Assembly: GCA_937899895.1 (NCBI GenBank)
Contig: CALBQR010000039.1
Span: 1 to 44,599, forward strand
Length of the DNA stretch: 44,599 nt
Source of the DNA: an uncultured Alistipes sp.
GTDB taxonomy: Bacteria > Bacteroidota > Bacteroidia > Bacteroidales > Rikenellaceae
Reading direction: 5' to 3'
Below the pieces are notes generated by a model. The model did no database searches. It worked only from the letters and a program-made list of their open reading frames with translations, and was not told where the DNA came from. The position numbers were made by a program, and so were the translations under genes. How positions within the stretch are numbered: position 1 is the stretch's first letter; each line of letters opens with the position of its first letter. Positions 41,119 through 44,599 of the stretch are shown here, in pieces.

Positions 41119-41865
41119 ATGTACTATTTCGCCTCGGATATGCATCTGGGACACGGCGATGCGCCATCGGCGCGCCGTCGCGAGGAGTTGTTGGTGCGTT
41201 GGCTCGATATGGTATCCTCTGACGCAACGGCAATCTATCTGTTAGGCGATGTATTCGATTTCTGGTACGAATGGCAGGAGGTCGTTCCTGCGGGACACGT
41301 GCGTTTGCTTGGCAAATTGGCCGAGTTATGCGACCGTGGCGTTGAGATTCATCTCTTTACAGGCAACCACGATATGTGGCAACACGGCTATTTGGAGCGC
41401 GAATGTGGGCTGCGACTGCACTACACGCCCGAACAGACACTGCTCGCCGGCCGTCGCGTATGGATCGGACACGGCGACAACCTCAATATCAAGGGGCAGC
41501 CAATGTTGCAACTGATGAACTCGACGTTCCGTTCAAATGTTGTTCGCGCCCTCTTCTCGTGGCTCGTTCATCCTGATCTTTCGATCAGTTTCGGCAAGTG
41601 GTGGAGTGGCCGCAGTCGCAAGTCGCACGGTACGACACCCGACCCCGAATTGGCTAATCGCGCACTCGTCGAGTACGCCGAACAACACCCTCACGCAGAG
41701 GATATTGACCTTTTTATTTTCGGCCATACACACGCCCCTGCGAGCTATCGCACCGCCCACTCCGAACTCCATTTCCTCGGCGAGTGGATCGGTTGCACGG
41801 CCCCCACCTACGGAGTGCTTGACGCGGAGGGCAACTTTACACTGAAACAATTCAACAACCAATAA
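41119..41865 (+). CDS. lpxH: UDP-2,3-diacylglucosamine hydrolase-like metallophosphoesterase (LpxH-type)
   Basis: A 248-residue calcineurin-like phosphoesterase. Metal motifs in order are DMHLG, LLGDVFDFWYEW, TGNHDMW, IGHGDN and FGHTHAP. The DFWYEW segment and the length fit LpxH-type enzymes, which cut UDP-diacylglucosamine to lipid X and UMP in lipid A synthesis. It starts 11 bp after the TlpA-like gene and ends 5 bp before thyA, so it is in an operon with unrelated functions. Confidence 0.85.
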   Translation: MYYFASDMHLGHGDAPSARRREELLVRWLDMVSSDATAIYLLGDVFDFWYEWQEVVPAGHVRLLGKLAELCDRGVEIHLFTGNHDMWQHGYLERECGLRLHYTPEQTLLAGRRVWIGHGDNLNIKGQPMLQLMNSTFRSNVVRALFSWLVHPDLSISFGKWWSGRSRKSHGTTPDPELANRALVEYAEQHPHAEDIDLFIFGHTHAPASYRTAHSELHFLGEWIGCTAPTYGVLDAEGNFTLKQFNNQ

Positions 41866-41870
41866 GTGAT

Positions 41871-42770
41871 ATGAAAGCATATCTTGATCTGTTGCGCCGC
41901 ATTATCGACGAAGGTGCAGTGAAAGGCGATCGCACGGGAACGGGAACAAAGAGCGTTTTCGGCCATCAGATGCGTTTCGATTTGAGCGAAGGCTTCCCTC
42001 TGCTCACCACCAAAAAGGTCTTTTTGAAGGGCGTAATTCACGAATTGTTGTGGTTCTTGGCAGGCGATACAAATATCGGCTACCTCGTTCGCAATGGCGT
42101 ACATATTTGGGATAATGACGCCTATCGCTACTATGGCGAATTGTGCGCCGAGAAGGGCATTGAGCCGATCTCGCGCGAGCAGTTTTTGGTCGAGGCCGAG
42201 CAGGGAAACGACTCAAATATCGCAGGTTACCGCTATGGCGACCTGAACCACGTATATGGCTATCAATGGCGCAGTTGGCCTCGCCCCGACGGTCGTTCGA
42301 TCGATCAGATCAGCGAGGTGATCAACACAATCCGCCGCAATCCCAACTCGCGCCGTATGTTGGTTTCGGCGTGGAACGTAGCCGAGGTCGAGCAGATGGC
42401 TCTACCCCCGTGCCACGTGATGTTCCAATTCTATGTTGCCGACGGTCGTCTGTCGTGCCAGCTCTATCAGCGTAGTGCCGACACGTTCCTCGGTGTGCCG
42501 TTCAACATTGCGTCGTATGCCCTGCTGACGATGATGATTGCTCAAGTATGCGGTTTGCAGGCGGGCGATTTCGTTCACACACTGGGCGATACTCACCTCT
42601 ACCTCAACCACTTGGATCAGGCTGCCGAGCAACTTTCGCGCGAGCCGCGCAAGTTACCGACAATGCGTTTGAACCCCGACGTGAAGTCGATTTTCGATTT
42701 CCGTTACGAGGATTTCACGCTCGAAGGCTACGACCCGCACCCCGCAATCAAGGCTCCGATGTCGTTCTAA
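41871..42770 (+). CDS. thyA: Thymidylate synthase
   Basis: Makes dTMP from dUMP with methylene-tetrahydrofolate. The dUMP site GDRTGTGTKSVFGHQMRFDL, the catalytic Cys181 (LPPCHVMFQFYV) and the C-terminal PHPAIKAPMSF are present. The 299 residues include a middle insertion of about 35 relative to the short E. coli form, which is common. It is followed 47 bp later by folA, the classic pairing that regenerates the folate cofactor. Confidence 0.97.
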   Translation: MKAYLDLLRRIIDEGAVKGDRTGTGTKSVFGHQMRFDLSEGFPLLTTKKVFLKGVIHELLWFLAGDTNIGYLVRNGVHIWDNDAYRYYGELCAEKGIEPISREQFLVEAEQGNDSNIAGYRYGDLNHVYGYQWRSWPRPDGRSIDQISEVINTIRRNPNSRRMLVSAWNVAEVEQMALPPCHVMFQFYVADGRLSCQLYQRSADTFLGVPFNIASYALLTMMIAQVCGLQAGDFVHTLGDTHLYLNHLDQAAEQLSREPRKLPTMRLNPDVKSIFDFRYEDFTLEGYDPHPAIKAPMSF

Positions 42771-42817
42771 CACGGGTGAAATGGTGCGTTTTTGCGAGAA
42801 TTTTGAATCACTGAATT

Positions 42818-43315
42818 ATGAACTTTGAACTGAATATAATCGTTGCCGTTGCCGAAAACGGCGTCATTGGCGGCAGCAACACTCTGCTGTGGCATATTTC
42901 GGAGGATCTGCGTCGTTTTAAGCAACTTACGACGGGTTACCCCGTGATTATGGGGCGCAAAACCTATCTCTCGATCGGTCGCCCGCTGCCCAACCGCCGC
43001 AATATCGTCATTTCGCGCCAAGCCGATCTGCAAATCGAGGGCTGCGAGGTATTTAGCTCGTTGGAGGCGGCCATTGCAGCGTGCCGTGAGGCAGGTGCCG
43101 AGCAGGCCTTTGTGATCGGCGGTGGCGAGGTCTATCGTCAGGCTCTGCCGCTGGCTGACCGCATCCATTATACGCGCGTGTTCCATGCCTACGAGGGCGA
43201 CACGACCTTCCCTGCACTCGACCCCGCGGAGTGGCACAAGGTGAGCGAGGAGTACTTCGAGCGTGGCGAGAAATACGAATATCCCTACTCGTTCGAGATT
43301 TACGAACGCAAGTAA
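42818..43315 (+). CDS. folA: Dihydrofolate reductase
   Basis: A 165-residue NADPH-dependent reductase that recycles dihydrofolate made by ThyA. Motifs are the N-terminal IIVAVAENGVIGGSNTLLWH loop, the VIMGRKTYLSIGRPLPNRRN stretch (NADPH site) and FVIGGGEVYRQALPLADRIH. The acidic residue that protonates substrate is in ISEDLRRF. It probably shares a transcript with thyA. Confidence 0.97.
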   Translation: MNFELNIIVAVAENGVIGGSNTLLWHISEDLRRFKQLTTGYPVIMGRKTYLSIGRPLPNRRNIVISRQADLQIEGCEVFSSLEAAIAACREAGAEQAFVIGGGEVYRQALPLADRIHYTRVFHAYEGDTTFPALDPAEWHKVSEEYFERGEKYEYPYSFEIYERK

Positions 43316-43380
43316 AATCGCGTTCAGAGGGCACTGCAAGGGCGTTTTCTGAAATTTCTTGCACGTTTTTTGCGGTTGGA

Positions 43381-43412
43381 TTTGCACGGGCAGATTTTTT
43401 TTCTTACCTTTG
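43381..43412 (+). promoter_or_regulatory. Promoter of initiator tRNA
   Basis: TTTG (43381-43384), a 20-bp spacer and TACCTTTG (43405-43412). The transcript would carry a leader of about 100 nt before the tRNA. Confidence 0.7.
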
Positions 43413-43418
43413 CACCAG

Positions 43419-43519
43419 CAAAAACGAAATAGCGACTTCGGGAGAGATGAAATCCCGCGCTGAAGGGAGGGGCGAATGAGCCGAGCCCGAAAGTGAAAGA
43501 GTTGCGACAGCGTTTATAT
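43419..43519 (+). ncRNA. Structured leader ahead of initiator tRNA
   Basis: Between the promoter and the tRNA, ACTTCGGG (43435-43442) can pair with CCCGAAAGT (43486-43494, one bulged A), enclosing possible smaller hairpins (TCCC with GGGA, GGGC with GCCG). An 11-codon frame (ATG 43447 to TGA 43479) lies inside. It could be a processed spacer or a small RNA; I do not recognise the class. Confidence 0.35.
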
Positions 43520-43592
43520 CGCGGAGTGGAGCAGTTGGCAGCTCGTTGGGCTCATAACCCAAAGGTCGGAGGTTCGAGTCCTCCCTCCGCTA
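43520..43592 (+). tRNA. Initiator tRNA-fMet (CAT anticodon)
   Basis: A 73-nt cloverleaf: acceptor CGCGGAG with CTCCGCT, where the first pair C1-U72 is unpaired as in initiator tRNAs. The anticodon stem ends in three G-C pairs (GGG/CCC) around loop CTCATAA, the second initiator hallmark. The T-arm is GGAGG-TTCGAGT-CCTCC. CCA is not encoded. Confidence 0.95.
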
Positions 43593-43597
43593 CTAAA

Positions 43598-43629
43598 GAG
43601 GACAAATCGCAAGATTCGTCCTTTTTTTT
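43598..43629 (+). terminator. Terminator of initiator tRNA
   Basis: AGGACAAATC pairs with GATTCGTCCT (one A-C mismatch) around loop GCAA, followed by eight T. Confidence 0.85.
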
Positions 43630-43637
43630 GTGCGGGA

Positions 43638-43664
43638 AAGGGGTATCAAATGCTCATACCCCTT
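43638..43664 (-). terminator. Hairpin after the ABC-2 permease gene
   Basis: A perfect 9-bp stem, AAGGGGTAT (43638-43646) with ATACCCCTT (43656-43664), loop of 9. The minus-strand T tract is short, so termination is probable but not strong. Confidence 0.55.
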
Positions 43665-43682
43665 GTTTGGTGAATGATACTT

Positions 43683-44599
43683 CTACGCCTGCTTTTTATA
43701 GGTGAAGGCGGCGAGGGTATTGAAAATAATGGCAAAGCCTCCGAGGGCGGCGAAGTTAGTCCACAGTTCGGCGATTGTCGTGCCTTTCAGATAGACCGAG
43801 CGCAGTATCTCGACATAGTATCTCGGTGGCAGAATGAGCGTGAAGCGTTGTGCCCACACAGGCATTGAATCAATGGGTGTGAGCAGGCCGCTCATCAGCA
43901 TAAAGATCATAATAAAGAAGAACATCACGAACATCGTCTGCTGCATCGTCTCCGAGAAGTTGGCAATCGTAAGGCTGAATCCCGAAATCGTAAGTATAAA
44001 GAGCAACGCCCCGAAGTATATTGCTCCGATAGAGCCTACGGGCACAAGACCATAGACCAATCGAGCCACAAGCATTGCCACCGTTACCACAAATAGTCCG
44101 ATAATCCAATAGGGTACAAGCTTCGACAGCGTAAATGTAAAGCGCGATATAGGTGTTACGTTTATCTGCTCAATTGATCCGCTCTCCTTCTCGCCGACGA
44201 TGCTCAGCGCAGGCAGGAATCCGCAAATCAGAATAAAGAGGATAATCATCAGCGCGGGAATCATATAGTGGCGATAGTTGAGCGTGGGATTATAGCGGTT
44301 CTCAATGGTTACGAGTTCCGATAGTTTGGCAGGGCTCTTTTCACCACGTAGCTCCGTGAGCGTCTTTGCTATGGTTTGCACGATATACTGCATACCCAGA
44401 CCACCCTTGGTGGCATTTACGGCGTTGGCGGTTATGCTGATTCGTTCGGGTGTCGAGATTGTCATATCTCGTTCAAAATCGGCGGGTATCTGCACTATGA
44501 CATCTACCTCACCCTGCTCCAAGGCCTCCATCGCGAGTGGATATTCCGAGGTCGTCTGCGCCAATGTAAGATACTCCGATGCTTCGATATGTGAGGCGA
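43683..44599 (-). CDS. ABC-2 type transporter permease (5' end cut by window)
   Basis: A membrane permease of the YhhJ/YbhR/DrrB class. The visible 300 or so residues contain an extracytoplasmic domain then at least five helices and the ABC-2 signature region (GEKESGSIEQINVTPISRF, LMSGLLTPIDSMPVWAQ, LPPRYYVEILRSVYLKG). Such permeases export drugs or lipids with an ABC ATPase, usually next to an HlyD-type adaptor gene. The frame stays open to base 44599 on the minus strand, so the true start and the partner genes are outside the window. Confidence 0.92.
   Translation of the reverse strand, partial: ASHIEASEYLTLAQTTSEYPLAMEALEQGEVDVIVQIPADFERDMTISTPERISITANAVNATKGGLGMQYIVQTIAKTLTELRGEKSPAKLSELVTIENRYNPTLNYRHYMIPALMIILFILICGFLPALSIVGEKESGSIEQINVTPISRFTFTLSKLVPYWIIGLFVVTVAMLVARLVYGLVPVGSIGAIYFGALLFILTISGFSLTIANFSETMQQTMFVMFFFIMIFMLMSGLLTPIDSMPVWAQRFTLILPPRYYVEILRSVYLKGTTIAELWTNFAALGGFAIIFNTLAAFTYKKQA

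Noticed and set aside
39851..41233. A 460-codon frame on the - strand over the TlpA-like gene
   Set aside because: It overlaps three supported + strand features (terminator, promoter, lipoprotein gene) and has no motif or promoter of its own.
1..44599. CRISPR arrays, rRNA genes and insertion sequences
   Set aside because: No regularly spaced direct repeats, rRNA segments or transposase motifs were seen on either strand.

Overview
The window reads as chromosomal DNA of a Bacteroidota gut-type bacterium, most likely Rikenellaceae (Alistipes-like). The reasons are promoters of the TTTG / TAnnTTTG type, almost no Shine-Dalgarno sequences, a type III glutamine synthetase, a DUF4290 protein, an HU/SPOR fusion protein, many Cys-lipoproteins and moderately GC-rich genes. 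No species-level marker was tested. Most of the window is ordinary housekeeping sequence. Both ends are cut inside genes: htrA on the left and an ABC-2 permease on the right.

Layout. 1-5.5 kb (- strand): HtrA protease (partial), then a three-gene exported muropeptide-salvage operon (NlpC/P60 endopeptidase, Tat-signal dipeptide epimerase, transglutaminase-fold lipoprotein). 5.5-8.5 kb (+): glutamine synthetase III and a CAT-like acyltransferase. 8.5-10.5 kb (-): two FKBP-type lipoproteins. 10.6-14.7 kb (+): YchF, a SIMPL protein, GltX and a nitroreductase. 14.8-19.05 kb is the accessory part: a TIR protein fused to a C-type-lectin-like tail, a CI/LexA-type repressor with a dense bidirectional control region, a 95-residue orphan, a solitary phage large terminase behind its own terminator, a palindrome cluster and tRNA-Gln. 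No integrase, capsid or portal gene is present. 19.2-20.4 kb (+): nucleoside permease.

20.5-28.9 kb (-) is one operon encoding a hydrogenase-4 / complex-I-like membrane machine (HyfB, C, E, F, G and I homologues) followed without a gap by two half-size chromate (CHR) transporters. The membrane pump modules look intact. The large subunit has lost three of the four Ni-binding cysteines at the aligned positions, and the small subunit has lost all four cysteines for the proximal Fe-S cluster. It is therefore not a hydrogenase and belongs with the 'energy-converting hydrogenase related' (Ehr) group; its electron donor and acceptor are unknown. I consider this and the TIR/repressor/terminase island the two most interesting systems in the window.

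29-34.8 kb: RsmE, an M3 metallopeptidase, an HU/SPOR protein, Lgt and a degenerate S24-type regulator. 34.9 kb: tRNA-Arg(CCG). 35.1-39 kb: an unknown lipoprotein, a NarL-type two-component pair, and a stripped-down sigma-54 activator with a shortened receiver and no Fis DNA-binding domain; the last shares an overlapping divergent promoter with the DUF4290 gene. 40-43.3 kb (+): a thioredoxin-fold lipoprotein lacking CXXC, an LpxH-like phosphoesterase, ThyA and FolA. 43.5 kb: initiator tRNA-Met with a long structured leader. Names rest on motifs read by eye, and no database search was run.
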